The position numbers and the translations under genes were made by a program. From Microbacter margulisiae (GTDB lineage Bacteria > Bacteroidota > Bacteroidia > Bacteroidales > Paludibacteraceae), in contig NZ_JACHYB010000001.1 of assembly GCF_014192515.1 (NCBI RefSeq), positions 558,001 through 622,000 on the forward strand: 64,000 nt of DNA, in the 5' to 3' direction. Shown one piece after another: positions 28,875 to 37,893 of the stretch. The notes under the pieces are model-generated. The model saw nothing but the letters and a program-made list of their open reading frames with translations. It ran no database searches and had not been told where the DNA came from. Each line of letters starts with the position of its first letter. Within the stretch, counting starts at the first letter, position 1.

Positions 28875-30623
28875 TCAGATTCCCAAAGATTTTTTTACAG
28901 CTTCAACCTTAGCTTCGGTAGCAGTATTTACATGATCGTATTCGGCGCGTGAAGTAAGTGTTCCGCGTACCTCAATGTAGAATTTGATTTTAGGTTCGGT
29001 GCCCGAAGGACGTACAGATATTTTAGTGCCATCAGCCGTAAAATATTGCAATACATCCGAAGTGGCTGGCATATCCAGATTCGTCGTTGAACCATTTTTC
29101 GTGTCTATTTGTTTTAATGTATTATAATCTTTAATGATTACTACTTTGGATCCGGCAATCTCTTGTGGCGGGTTGCTGCGAAATTCGTTCATCATCTGTT
29201 TTATTTCATCAGCACCAGATTTACCTTTCCGTACAATAGAGATCCCTTTTTCTTTGCTGAATCCATATTCAAGATAAATGTCCTGAATCATTTCGAAAAG
29301 CGATTTACCGTTATCTTTTGCCCAAGCGGCAATCTCAGCCATCAGTGAACACGCAGAAACAGCATCTTTATCGCGCACAAAATCTTCGGCAAGATAACCG
29401 TAACTTTCTTCTCCTCCTCCTATGTATTGACGTTTGCCTTCCAGTTCGCGAATCACTGCTGCGATCCATTTAAATCCGGTGAAGCAGTCAAAGCATTCCA
29501 CTCCATTCTTTTCGGACAACTCCTTAATAACTTCTGTAGTCACAATGGTCTTCACCACAAATTCCTTCCCTGTGATTTTGCCCAGTTCCTTCCAGCGGCT
29601 TATCAGATAATAGGTAAAAATCAGCGCTGTTTGGTTTCCATTGACCAAAATCCATTCTCCTTTATCATTTTTGACTGCGATACCCAAACGATCTGCATCA
29701 GGATCGGATGCCATTACCAATTCAGCATCGGTTTCAATAGCTTTTTTGATAGCAAGATCAAGAGCAGCAGGTTCTTCCGGATTAGGAGAAATTACGGTTG
29801 GAAAGTCGCCACTGATAACGTCCTGTTCAGGCACGTGAATAATATTGGTAAATCCGAAATTTGCAAGAGATCTGGGAATAAGCATGCCGCCGGTGCCATG
29901 AATTGGTGTATAAACGATTTTCATATTGTTGTGGCGAGCAATTGATTCGGGAGATAAGGACAAGGTTTTGATATTATTCAAATAAAGCGTGTCAATATTT
30001 TCTCCTATGATTTCAATAAGGGATTTGTTACCCTGGAATCGGATATCATCTACCCTTTTAATGCTTTCCACTTCTTTGATCACATTGACATCGTGGGGCC
30101 CGATCATCTGGGCTCCATCGTTCCAGTAAGCCTTGTAACCGTTGTATTCTTTCGGATTATGCGATGCCGTGATAATGATTCCACTTTGACATCCCAAATG
30201 CCTGATAGCAAATGAAATCTCAGGGGTAGGGCGCAAAGATTCGAAAAGATATACTTTAATGCCATTTGCGGAAAAAATATCGGCAGAGGATTCAGCAAAT
30301 TTCCGGCTATTGTTGCGGCAATCGTGTCCTATCACAACTTTGATTTGTGGGACATCCCCAAACTCTTTCTTTAAATAGTTACAAAGTCCCTGGGTGGCAG
30401 CTCCTACAGTATATAAATTCATCCGGTTGGTCCCTGTGCCCATAATTCCCCGAAGTCCACCAGTACCAAATTCCAAATCCTTGTAAAATGCGTCAATCAA
30501 TTCACTGGAATCTTGTGCATCTAACATACGCTGAACATCTGCTTTTGTTGCTTCGTCATAGTTACCATTGAGCCAAGCTGTTGCTTTTTCGGTAACATAC
30601 TTTATCAAATCACTATTTTCCAT
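28875..30623 (-). CDS. Phosphoglucomutase/phosphomannomutase family enzyme
   Basis: A 582-residue phosphosugar mutase that interconverts hexose 1- and 6-phosphates. The phosphoserine loop is TASHNPKEYNG (about 152-162), the metal loop DPDADRLG (about 310), the sugar loop GGEESYGY (about 405) and the phosphate loop RPSGTEPKIKFY (about 540). Size and an early GGLRGIMGTG block match the PgcA/PGM2-like group. The divergent nucleotidyltransferase and galE genes suggest supply of sugar-1-phosphates for nucleotide sugars. Confidence 0.9.
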   Translation of the reverse strand: MENSDLIKYVTEKATAWLNGNYDEATKADVQRMLDAQDSSELIDAFYKDLEFGTGGLRGIMGTGTNRMNLYTVGAATQGLCNYLKKEFGDVPQIKVVIGHDCRNNSRKFAESSADIFSANGIKVYLFESLRPTPEISFAIRHLGCQSGIIITASHNPKEYNGYKAYWNDGAQMIGPHDVNVIKEVESIKRVDDIRFQGNKSLIEIIGENIDTLYLNNIKTLSLSPESIARHNNMKIVYTPIHGTGGMLIPRSLANFGFTNIIHVPEQDVISGDFPTVISPNPEEPAALDLAIKKAIETDAELVMASDPDADRLGIAVKNDKGEWILVNGNQTALIFTYYLISRWKELGKITGKEFVVKTIVTTEVIKELSEKNGVECFDCFTGFKWIAAVIRELEGKRQYIGGGEESYGYLAEDFVRDKDAVSACSLMAEIAAWAKDNGKSLFEMIQDIYLEYGFSKEKGISIVRKGKSGADEIKQMMNEFRSNPPQEIAGSKVVIIKDYNTLKQIDTKNGSTTNLDMPATSDVLQYFTADGTKISVRPSGTEPKIKFYIEVRGTLTSRAEYDHVNTATEAKVEAVKKSLGI

Positions 30624-30708
30624 TTTATTCCTCTTAAAATTGTGGTGATAAAAGTACTACAAATTTTTGTTTCTACAAATGATTAAATGCCGTTCATTGT
30701 TCTCAAAA

Positions 30709-30743
30709 TTTGTTTCGCGGAGGGAAAGAAATGTGTATATTTG
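30709..30743 (+). promoter_or_regulatory. Probable promoter of the nucleotidyltransferase-galE-CYTH block
   Basis: TTTG at 30709-30712 and TATATTTG at 30736-30743 are 23 bp apart, a full Bacteroidetes-type promoter. It would leave a leader of about 155 nt before the first ATG. Confidence 0.6.
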
Positions 30744-30906
30744 CACGTGAAAACGGATAATATATTGCTTTTTTATAGTAAATGAATGATTCATTGCTAA
30801 TAATGTAACCTTTGGTCATTCATGTTTTTCATTGTTATAGTTTTCATTCCACAATAGCTTCAGGCTATTCATGTTGATGATGACATTTACTCATTACAAA
30901 TACAAT

Positions 30907-31821
30907 ATGAAACCAACTCTTTTTATTTTAGCAGCCGGAATGGGCAGCCGCTATGGAGGTCTCAAACAATTGGACGGACTTGGACCCAATGGTGAAACAA
31001 TTATGGATTATTCAGTGTATGATGCTGTTCGTGCTGGCTTTGGCAAAATTGTTTTTGTCATTCGACATAGTTTTGAAAAGGATTTTTTACAGGCTGTCGT
31101 TTCCAAATATCGGGAAATAATGCCTGTTGAAATTGTTTTTCAGGAAGTGGAATATGTACCAGAAGGAATTTCTTATAATGAAAAAAGAGAAAAACCGTGG
31201 GGCACAAATCATGCGGTAATGATGGGTGAAGATGTTATTCATGAACCTTTTGGCGTTATCAATGCGGATGATTTCTATGGGAAAGAATCTTTTGAAGTTT
31301 TGGCCGATTTTCTTCGCAGCGTTGAAAATTCCAGAAATGAATATTGTATGGTAGGTTATAGAGTAGGTAATACTTTGTCTGAAAGCGGTGCTGTGAGCCG
31401 TGGAATTTGTGTCCCGGATGAAAATGGATACCTGACTTCTGTGGTAGAACGTACACATATTGAAGAAAAAGGTGGTACTATTGTGTTTTTAGATGAACAT
31501 GGCGTAGAGAATCAAATTGCTCCTGAAACACCTGTTTCAATGAATATGTGGGGTTTTACGCCTGATTATTTTGCATATTCCAAAGAAAGCTTTACCCGTT
31601 TTTTGAAAGTTCATGGCGATAATATTAAATCAGAATTTTATATTCCTACTGTTGTTAATGAACTGATTACTGAAAGGGCAATAACATGTAAAGTCTTAGA
31701 TACCGCTGCCAAATGGTTTGGAGTAACATATGCTGAAGATCGTCCACAGGTTGTGTTAAAAATCAATGAATTGATTCGTAAAGGTGTGTATCCGAACGTT
31801 CTTTGGGGAAAAGAAAAATAA
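30907..31821 (+). CDS. Sugar-phosphate nucleotidyltransferase
   Basis: A 304-residue enzyme of the GlmU/RmlA-type NTP transferase fold. FILAAGMGSRYGGLKQLD (about 5-22) holds the nucleotide-binding loop with its Lys, and GVINADDFYG (about 114-123) the metal-binding Asp. It probably makes an NDP-sugar in the cytoplasm; the sugar and nucleotide are not readable. The start at MKPTLF is chosen so that the LAAG loop is N-terminal. galE follows by 61 bp. Confidence 0.82.
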   Translation: MKPTLFILAAGMGSRYGGLKQLDGLGPNGETIMDYSVYDAVRAGFGKIVFVIRHSFEKDFLQAVVSKYREIMPVEIVFQEVEYVPEGISYNEKREKPWGTNHAVMMGEDVIHEPFGVINADDFYGKESFEVLADFLRSVENSRNEYCMVGYRVGNTLSESGAVSRGICVPDENGYLTSVVERTHIEEKGGTIVFLDEHGVENQIAPETPVSMNMWGFTPDYFAYSKESFTRFLKVHGDNIKSEFYIPTVVNELITERAITCKVLDTAAKWFGVTYAEDRPQVVLKINELIRKGVYPNVLWGKEK

Positions 31822-31882
31822 ATAACTATATCTGATAAACATGGATTGCATTCGCAATCAGGAGCTTTTAAATGGTAAACAT

Positions 31883-32926
31883 ATGAAAAAGATTTTAGTA
31901 ACCGGCGGGACTGGGTACATTGGATCTCATACGGTTGTAGAATTACAAAATTCAGGATTTGAAGTTGTTATTGTTGATAATCTTTCAAACTCGAACGTCG
32001 ATGTTTTGAATGGCATTACTGCAATTACAGGCATTCGGCCAACTTTTGAGAATTTGGATTGTCTTGACTATGTGGGTTTAGATAAATTGTTAGCCCGACA
32101 TGAAGGTATTGAAGCTATTATTCATTTTGCGGCCAGCAAAGCTGTAGGAGAGTCGGTGGATAAACCTTTGCTTTATTATCGCAATAATTTGGTCTCATTG
32201 ATGAACCTGCTGCAATTGATGCCTTTGCATAAAATCAAACATTTTGTTTTTTCCTCTTCCTGTACAGTTTATGGTCAACCCGATGAGTTACCGGTTTCTG
32301 AAGCAGCTCCGTTAAAGCCGGCATTGTCTCCTTACGGGAATACAAAACAAATTGGCGAAGAAATTATTCGGGATACGATTCATGCAACACCTGCGATTAA
32401 TAGTATTATTCTTCGTTATTTTAATCCTATTGGAGCGCATCCATCAGCCATGATCGGAGAATTACCGAATGGGGTTCCTAACAATCTAGTACCATTCATT
32501 ACACAAACAGCAATCGGTTTGCGTAAACAGCTGAGCGTGTATGGTAATGATTATAACACAGCTGATGGTTCGTGCATACGGGACTACATTAATGTAGTTG
32601 ATTTAGCGAAGGCGCATGTCAAGGCCATGGAAAGAATGTTGCAAAATAGATGCGCATCGAACCTTGAAATTTTTAACATCGGAACAGGTAGAGGACTTTC
32701 CGTTCTTGAAATTGTGAAGACTTTCCAGGATGTCAATAACGTTTCTTTGCCTTACAAAATAGTTAGTCGGAGGGATGGTGATATTGAACAGGTATGGGCA
32801 AATCCTGAAAAAGCCAATAAGGTTTTAGGATGGGCAGCCAAAGAATCGATTGAAGATACTCTACGTTCAGCCTGGTTATGGGAAATAAAGCTGCAGGAAA
32901 AACGCAAAGAGACGACTTCGCATTAA
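31883..32926 (+). CDS. galE: UDP-glucose 4-epimerase
   Basis: A 347-residue NAD-dependent epimerase that interconverts UDP-glucose and UDP-galactose. GGTGYIGSHT (residues 7-16) binds NAD, FSSSCTVYG (about 124-132) provides the catalytic Ser/Thr, and the YxxxK pair is YGNTK (about 150). RYFNPIGAHPS (about 178) and the DGSCIRDYINVVDLA block (about 230) are classic GalE. The ATG at 31883 is preferred over 31841 for the NAD motif. A CYTH gene follows after 9 bp. Confidence 0.94.
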   Translation: MKKILVTGGTGYIGSHTVVELQNSGFEVVIVDNLSNSNVDVLNGITAITGIRPTFENLDCLDYVGLDKLLARHEGIEAIIHFAASKAVGESVDKPLLYYRNNLVSLMNLLQLMPLHKIKHFVFSSSCTVYGQPDELPVSEAAPLKPALSPYGNTKQIGEEIIRDTIHATPAINSIILRYFNPIGAHPSAMIGELPNGVPNNLVPFITQTAIGLRKQLSVYGNDYNTADGSCIRDYINVVDLAKAHVKAMERMLQNRCASNLEIFNIGTGRGLSVLEIVKTFQDVNNVSLPYKIVSRRDGDIEQVWANPEKANKVLGWAAKESIEDTLRSAWLWEIKLQEKRKETTSH

Positions 32927-32935
32927 TTTTATGCC

Positions 32936-33406
32936 ATGTCTTACGAAATTGAGCGTAAATTTTTAGTAGTAGGAGACTTTCACCCTTTTGTCCGGAAATC
33001 ATTATCAATTAAACAGGGCTACCTCTCATCGCATCCCGAAAGAAGTGTTCGGGTAAGGATTCAGGATAAGGAAGCCTTTCTGACCATCAAAGGTAAAGGA
33101 AATGATACTGGAATCACGCGGTATGAATGGGAGAAAAAAATTGATGTAACAGAGGCAGATGCATTACTACGTTTATGCGAACCTGGAATAATTGAGAAAA
33201 TTCGTTATATTATACCTGTCGGCGAATTGGCTTTTGAAGTTGATGAGTTTTTAGGCGATAATTTAGGACTTTTGATTGCAGAAATAGAATTACCTTCGGA
33301 ACAAACTACATTTGAGCATCCCGAATGGTTGGGTGCGGAAGTAACGGGTGATGTTCGTTTTTATAATGCCTATTTAGCCACTAATCCTTTTTGTAAATGG
33401 CAATAG
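32936..33406 (+). CDS. CYTH domain protein (triphosphate tunnel enzyme)
   Basis: A 156-residue protein with the defining ExExK-type motif EIERKFL at residues 4-10 and alternating charged beta strands (SVRVRIQDKEAFLTIKGKG; RYEWEKKI; FEVDEFLGDNLGLLIAEIELP) that build the tunnel. Compact bacterial members such as those from Nitrosomonas are inorganic triphosphatases; others are class IV adenylate cyclases. Triphosphatase is the more likely role. It is the last gene of the block and is closed by a terminator. Confidence 0.85.
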   Translation: MSYEIERKFLVVGDFHPFVRKSLSIKQGYLSSHPERSVRVRIQDKEAFLTIKGKGNDTGITRYEWEKKIDVTEADALLRLCEPGIIEKIRYIIPVGELAFEVDEFLGDNLGLLIAEIELPSEQTTFEHPEWLGAEVTGDVRFYNAYLATNPFCKWQ

Positions 33407-33428
33407 GATAAATGGCTATTCAAAAAGT

Positions 33429-33475
33429 AAATTGTATCCATAGATTATTAATGTCTTTGGGTACAATTTTTATTT
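33429..33475 (+). terminator. Intrinsic terminator after the CYTH gene
   Basis: AAATTGTATCC pairs with GGGTACAATTT (one U-G pair) around a 19-nt loop, followed by a T-rich tail. Confidence 0.7.
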
Positions 33476-33552
33476 TATACTGCAATGTTGTTTTTTATAT
33501 AGATTATCCTTGCTATATAAAGGGGAAAAATTATAGTGCAACTCAATAGTGA

Positions 33553-34137
33553 TCAAAACGAATATCCGATACCAATTTTCACACCGTTTTCAATCAGCTT
33601 TTCATTAAATTGTTTTTTGAGAAAAGGCACTACGGCATGTTCCTGAATAAAGGGATTGATTTTGAATGTAATCCTTCCTAATTTATATTTTGCTCCTACC
33701 CCAATGCCAAGCCCAATGCCTGATTGATCTTGTGTTGATTGTGAAGGCGAATGTTTTATTTCAAAATCAACGAGAGGGCCGGCATTAATGAACCAATATT
33801 TCAAAAAACTAAAGTTAGCCCATACCGGTATCGAGATCATCTTTATCCGAATATTCTCCGAATGCAGCACTCCAGTTGGAAAATAGGTCATCCTGACTTC
33901 GTTTTCAGAATAATTCACCCCGGTCTCAATGGCCAGGTTTCTATTCAGAAACCTGATATACGATAGTTCATACATATTACCGGCTTTACCGTGATAGCCC
34001 ATGTCTCCTAAAACGTCTTCATTCATCAGAATATCGTTGCCGGCGTATCCATACATGAGGAATACTTCGCTCTTTGATTGCGCTAAACTGTTGGCATAGG
34101 CAAGTATACAGAAAAGGAATAGAAGAAGTAGTTTCAT
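33553..34137 (-). CDS. Outer-membrane beta-barrel protein (PorT-like)
   Basis: A 194-residue protein. Residues 1-19 are a signal peptide ending SLA-Q. Alternating amphipathic strands follow (LAIETGVNYS, IRIKMISIPVWANFSF, FINAGPLVDFEIKH, GIGLGIGVGAKYKLG), and the chain ends in an aromatic residue (GIGYSF), as outer-membrane barrels do. It fits the eight-stranded PorT/OmpW-like barrel group of Bacteroidetes. Role unknown. It follows the PhzF-like gene by 20 bp. Confidence 0.75.
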   Translation of the reverse strand: MKLLLLFLFCILAYANSLAQSKSEVFLMYGYAGNDILMNEDVLGDMGYHGKAGNMYELSYIRFLNRNLAIETGVNYSENEVRMTYFPTGVLHSENIRIKMISIPVWANFSFLKYWFINAGPLVDFEIKHSPSQSTQDQSGIGLGIGVGAKYKLGRITFKINPFIQEHAVVPFLKKQFNEKLIENGVKIGIGYSF

Positions 34138-34157
34138 GGTAATGTTGATAACTTAAA

Positions 34158-34946
34158 TTATTCAATAGCAATTACTCCGGTTAGATACAATCTGCATCGT
34201 CCACTAATCTCGACTCTTTCATGCAGGTATTTACATTGTAAGTATCCTTTTCGTTCGGACAACTGAATGGCAGTCATATCCGTTTTTCCAAGTTTCTGTG
34301 CCCAATAAGGAGTAAGGGTGGTATGTGCCGAACCGGTCACAGGATCTTCGCTAACTCCCACTTGCGGAGCAAAAAATCTTGATACAAAATCAGATTCATG
34401 TCCTTTTGATGTGACAATGACACCACGCGCTTTTAGTCTTGAAATTTTATCAAAAAAAGGCGTCATTTCCCTGATGTCATCCTCATGCTCAAATACCAAG
34501 AGATAATCAGTCTTTCCTTTCCATGCGGCGATGGGGATTTTATCGAATCCGTTCATGATATCGGCGGTTAGTGCTATTTCTGTCAATTCGTCGGCAGGAA
34601 AATTGAGTGTCAACATCTCTCCATGTCGGCTCACGGACAATACACCGCTTCTTGGCGACTGAAAATGAATTGTATCCCCTGTATGATTTTCGTAATTAAA
34701 CAATACAAAGGCTGTCGCAAGAGTTGCATGCCCGCAAAGATCAACTTCTACCGCCGGAGTAAACCACCGGATGATATATTCATCCCCTTGCTTAACGTAG
34801 AATGCTGTTTCTGCCAGATTATTTTCTTTGGCAATGTTTTGCATGGTCTCATCGCTTAACCATTTCTCCAAAGGACAAACGGCAGCAGGATTGCCTGCAA
34901 ATAATTTGTCTGTAAAGGCATCTACCTGATATATTTTTTGTTGCAT
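34158..34946 (-). CDS. PhzF family isomerase/epimerase
   Basis: A 262-residue protein of the PhzF/diaminopimelate-epimerase-like fold. YQVDAFTDKLFAGNPAAVCPL (about 5-25) and NNLAETAFYV (about 42-51, with the catalytic Glu) open the first half; LCGHATLATAFVLF follows (about 70), and EDPVTGSAHTTLTPYW (about 200) marks the second half. Proteins of this group occur outside phenazine clusters and their substrates are mostly unknown. No phenazine genes are nearby. Confidence 0.85.
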   Translation of the reverse strand: MQQKIYQVDAFTDKLFAGNPAAVCPLEKWLSDETMQNIAKENNLAETAFYVKQGDEYIIRWFTPAVEVDLCGHATLATAFVLFNYENHTGDTIHFQSPRSGVLSVSRHGEMLTLNFPADELTEIALTADIMNGFDKIPIAAWKGKTDYLLVFEHEDDIREMTPFFDKISRLKARGVIVTSKGHESDFVSRFFAPQVGVSEDPVTGSAHTTLTPYWAQKLGKTDMTAIQLSERKGYLQCKYLHERVEISGRCRLYLTGVIAIE

Positions 34947-35294
34947 AAGCCTGTGATTAAAAACTCAAATGTAATTCCATAATACAATATCATTATAAAA
35001 AAACTAAAGTGGTTCAGACAATATAAAGCCAAAGAGGATAAAATCTTTTGTTGCTTCTCCGTCTTCAAATTTATGCTCTCAAAAATAGCATTATTTTTCT
35101 GTTTTTATTACAGAGCAAACTGAACCGCAAGTCTATTCAATAGAATGTTTCAGAAAAGATAAAAGAATATTTGCAATGTTCAGGGCAAAAAGCACTCATT
35201 CCACGGGTGTATATATCATACCCGATTGCCGCAGCATATATCTTCCGTTTAAAGCAATGTTTCTGCAGAAATAAGCACATAACACAGAAAATGG
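34947..35294. other. Non-coding stretch between divergent genes
   Basis: This AT-rich region separates the PhzF-like and SET genes. I see no clear gene, RNA or terminator apart from the -7 box that follows it. Confidence 0.4.
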
Positions 35295-35302
35295 TATATT
35301 TG
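35295..35302 (+). promoter_or_regulatory. Probable -7 box of the SET gene
   Basis: TATATTTG matches TAnnTTTG, 36 bp upstream of the SET gene ATG. No exact TTTG -33 box is seen. Confidence 0.45.
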
Positions 35303-35338
35303 CACCCTATATTCTGTAATATACCAAATAACAATACT

Positions 35339-35731
35339 ATGGAACTGCCGCATAAAGGGGTATATACCCGGTTACAACGCTCAGAGATACATGGAATCGG
35401 GGTTTTTGCCATTGTTGATATTCCCGGGGAGACCGATCTGTTTAGTGAAGTCGAGTCGGAAATGGTATGGCTGAAAGAGGAAGAACTCAAACTGGAGCAA
35501 CTTCCCGAGACCATACGGAAACTATATGAAGATTTTTGCGTAGTCAAAGAAAAGGATGGAGAAACCCTGTACGGATGTCCGGATAACTTTTCTAACCTGA
35601 AAATATCCTGGTACCTCAACCATTCCCAAACCCCCAACGTGTATTGCGATGAAGATTATAATTTCATTACCCTGAGAGATATCCGCGCAGGCGAAGAACT
35701 GACTGTAGATTACGATACTTACAGTCTGTAG
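35339..35731 (+). CDS. Small SET-domain protein
   Basis: A 130-residue protein consisting of little more than a SET domain. IHGIGVFAIVDIP (about 17-29) is the first SAM-binding block, WYLNHSQTPNVYCDED (about 84-99) carries the NHSxxPN motif, and GEELTVDYDTY (about 117-127) the final catalytic Tyr segment. SET domains methylate lysine; small bacterial forms have unknown targets. The start at MELPHKG is chosen because the 56 residues upstream in the same frame look untranslated and the -7 box lies inside them. Confidence 0.8.
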   Translation: MELPHKGVYTRLQRSEIHGIGVFAIVDIPGETDLFSEVESEMVWLKEEELKLEQLPETIRKLYEDFCVVKEKDGETLYGCPDNFSNLKISWYLNHSQTPNVYCDEDYNFITLRDIRAGEELTVDYDTYSL

Positions 35732-35800
35732 TGATGTTGCATGCAACGCCTTTATACAGAAACAGGGATATTTCACCCATAACATTAGCCGTACATTATT

Positions 35801-36235
35801 ATGAAACATGAATCAGTTGAAATCATAAGCACTTACAATGCGGAACATTATACATGGGGAGACCGTTGTAGCGGATGGTATTATTTAAATTCCGAAAATA
35901 TAGCGATTATCCGGGAATGCATGCCTCCCGCAACAAAGGAAACGCTTCATTATCATCGGAAGTCGCACCAGTTCTTTTATATCCTGAGCGGAGTTGCCAC
36001 TTTTGAGATCGACGGAATGATGTATAATCTCGAAGACGGAGAAGGAGTCCTGATCAACCCCGGAATCAAACACCGGATCATAAATAACACCAATTCGGAT
36101 CTGAAGTTTCTGGTCATTTCCGAACCTCCATCGCATGGCGACAGAGTGAATCCCCACAACCCTGACGAAATAAAATCCAAACCCATCAAAATGCCGATCC
36201 GTTTCCTTTCGGCGAAGAAAAACAAAGGGAAATAA
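35801..36235 (+). CDS. Cupin-domain protein
   Basis: A 144-residue single-domain cupin. Cupin motif 1 is seen as KETLHYHRKSHQFFYILSG (about 46-64, with the His-His-Glu-like ligands as HYHxxxxQ) and motif 2 as GVLINPGIKHRIINNT (about 84-99). A bound metal is likely. It follows the SET gene by 69 bp on the same strand. The original terminator of this gene now lies beyond an IS256-family insertion. Substrate unknown. Confidence 0.82.
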   Translation: MKHESVEIISTYNAEHYTWGDRCSGWYYLNSENIAIIRECMPPATKETLHYHRKSHQFFYILSGVATFEIDGMMYNLEDGEGVLINPGIKHRIINNTNSDLKFLVISEPPSHGDRVNPHNPDEIKSKPIKMPIRFLSAKKNKGK

Positions 36236-36322
36236 GCCACGATAATAAAGCACTCAGTTCTGATAAAAATCTTCAATACGGCATAAAGAGCCTTATTATG
36301 AGGCATTCTGATAATCCCAGTA

Positions 36323-37772
36323 GGTAGTGTCCAAAAATTTGTGTAAACGCATTCTTATCTCATTTATTATTATTTTTTCTTTTCGAATCCCCTCTCAAAA
36401 TTTTTGAGGGGTTTGAAAAGAAAAAACTTCCGTTTTTATTTTATTCTTAAACTAGTGTCACTAATATTTGCTCTATCAGGATATAAAATCATAAACTGAT
36501 TGGCAATCAATGGCCAGTTGGAAACTTTTGCACTCCAAGATATTGAGGCTTGTTGGATCGCCAGATACACTGCTTTTTTCATTGCCTGATCATCAGGAAA
36601 CATCAATTTATTTTTGGTGTATTTGCGTATGCTTCGATTTAGATTTTCAATCACATTAGTGGTATAGATAATCTTTCGTATTTCGGCTGGATAGGTAAAA
36701 TAGGCTGTCAGATTTTCCCAATTTGCAATCCAGGATTTAATGGCATAAGGATATTTCTCTCCCCATTTAGTTTCCAATTCAGCAAAAGCTTCCCCAGCAG
36801 CATCTAAGTTTCGGGCCTGATACACTTGTTGAAGATCATGCATAAAACTCCGTTTTTCCTTTGTCCCAATATAGTTCATCGTGTTTCTTATCTGATGAAC
36901 AATACATAATTGTGTTACTGTTTCCGGAAACACAGCCTGAATAGCCTGGGTTAGCCCTTTCAGATTATCTGAACAGGCAATTAAAATATCTTTCACCCCT
37001 CGTTTCTTCAAATCATCCAACACGTTCATCCAAAATGAAGCCGATTCAGTTTCATTGATCCACATACTAATAACTTCTCTATGTCCATTGGTATTTAAAC
37101 CGATAATCAGATAAACGCTTTTACTTATTATCTTACCTCCTGAACGAACTTTGATACGAATACCATCTAACCAAACAATCAGATAAGTATCATCCAATGG
37201 ACGGGTTTGCCAGGCTTCTACATCGCTCATTACCTGATCTGTGATATTGGATATGGACGAAGAACTGATAGTGACACCATAAATGTCTTTTATCTGAGCT
37301 TCTATGTCACGAGTCGACATGCCTCGTGCATACAAAGAAATCACAACGCTTTCTATCTTGTCTATTACTTTTTGACGCTTGGGCAAAACGATGGGATTAA
37401 ACTCACCCTGACGATCGCGGGGAACCTCTATAATTATTTCTCCACTACTGCTCTTTACTAACTTGCGGGTTTTTCCATTACGAGAGTTCCCACTGCCATT
37501 TCCTTTGACTGAGTGCTTGTCGTAGCCAAGATGTTCGCTCAACTCACTTTCTAACATCTTTTCTACTCCCCGCTTAAATAGCTTATCCATAAAACCATTT
37601 ATGTCTTGCATGGTCTTGAAACCCTTGAAAAAATCTGTTGGTAACTGGGAGAAAAGTGCCTCATCTTCTGCACTCAATTTTGATAATACTGATTTCTGCT
37701 TTTTCATGTCCTTTTTTTTCTGTTATAAAAATAAGCATTTATTTCTATTTACACAGTTTTTTGGACGGTCTC
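36323..37772 (-). mobile_element. Complete IS256-family insertion sequence (1450 bp)
   Basis: The ends are imperfect inverted repeats of about 25 bp sharing GTCCAAAAA and TGTGTAAA (36323-36348 and 37747-37772). A 9-bp direct repeat, ATCCCAGTA, flanks the element at 36314-36322 and 37773-37781, the size of target duplication typical of IS256 elements. The single transposase gene is intact, so the element may still be active. It lies between the cupin gene and a strong hairpin terminator. Confidence 0.93.
36436..37707 (-). CDS. IS256-family transposase
   Basis: A 423-residue DDE transposase (Transposase_mut). The N-terminal GVEKMLESELSEHLGY block, the EVPRDRQGEF segment, LDGIRIKVR (first Asp, about 180), CSDNLKGL (second Asp, about 246) and TTNVIENLNRSIRKYTK (Glu, about 355) are in the expected order. 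CIVHQIRN is also typical. The reading frame is full length with no interruption. Confidence 0.95.
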   Translation of the reverse strand: MKKQKSVLSKLSAEDEALFSQLPTDFFKGFKTMQDINGFMDKLFKRGVEKMLESELSEHLGYDKHSVKGNGSGNSRNGKTRKLVKSSSGEIIIEVPRDRQGEFNPIVLPKRQKVIDKIESVVISLYARGMSTRDIEAQIKDIYGVTISSSSISNITDQVMSDVEAWQTRPLDDTYLIVWLDGIRIKVRSGGKIISKSVYLIIGLNTNGHREVISMWINETESASFWMNVLDDLKKRGVKDILIACSDNLKGLTQAIQAVFPETVTQLCIVHQIRNTMNYIGTKEKRSFMHDLQQVYQARNLDAAGEAFAELETKWGEKYPYAIKSWIANWENLTAYFTYPAEIRKIIYTTNVIENLNRSIRKYTKNKLMFPDDQAMKKAVYLAIQQASISWSAKVSNWPLIANQFMILYPDRANISDTSLRIK

Positions 37773-37809
37773 ATCCCAGTATAACATTAATTATATTTCC
37801 GATAGTCAC

Positions 37810-37840
37810 GCCTTCACTTCAAGTGAAGGCTTTTCTTTTC
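37810..37840 (+). terminator. Hairpin terminator now beyond the IS256 element
   Basis: A perfect palindrome, GCCTTCACTT with AAGTGAAGGC around a single C, is followed by TTTTCTTTT. Before the insertion it would have lain about 115 bp past the cupin stop. Confidence 0.8.
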
Positions 37841-37893
37841 TACAACATTTTTACCTGCTTTGCAGGCTATGCAACCTCAATTCTGGAGAAAAC

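Noticed and set aside
34158..34946. Phenazine biosynthesis role for the PhzF-like gene
   Set aside because: No other phz genes are nearby, and PhzF homologues are common in organisms that make no phenazine.
35736..35747. 12-bp palindrome GTTGCATGCAAC after the SET gene
   Set aside because: No T run and only one copy seen; a palindrome of this size can occur by chance in 64 kb.
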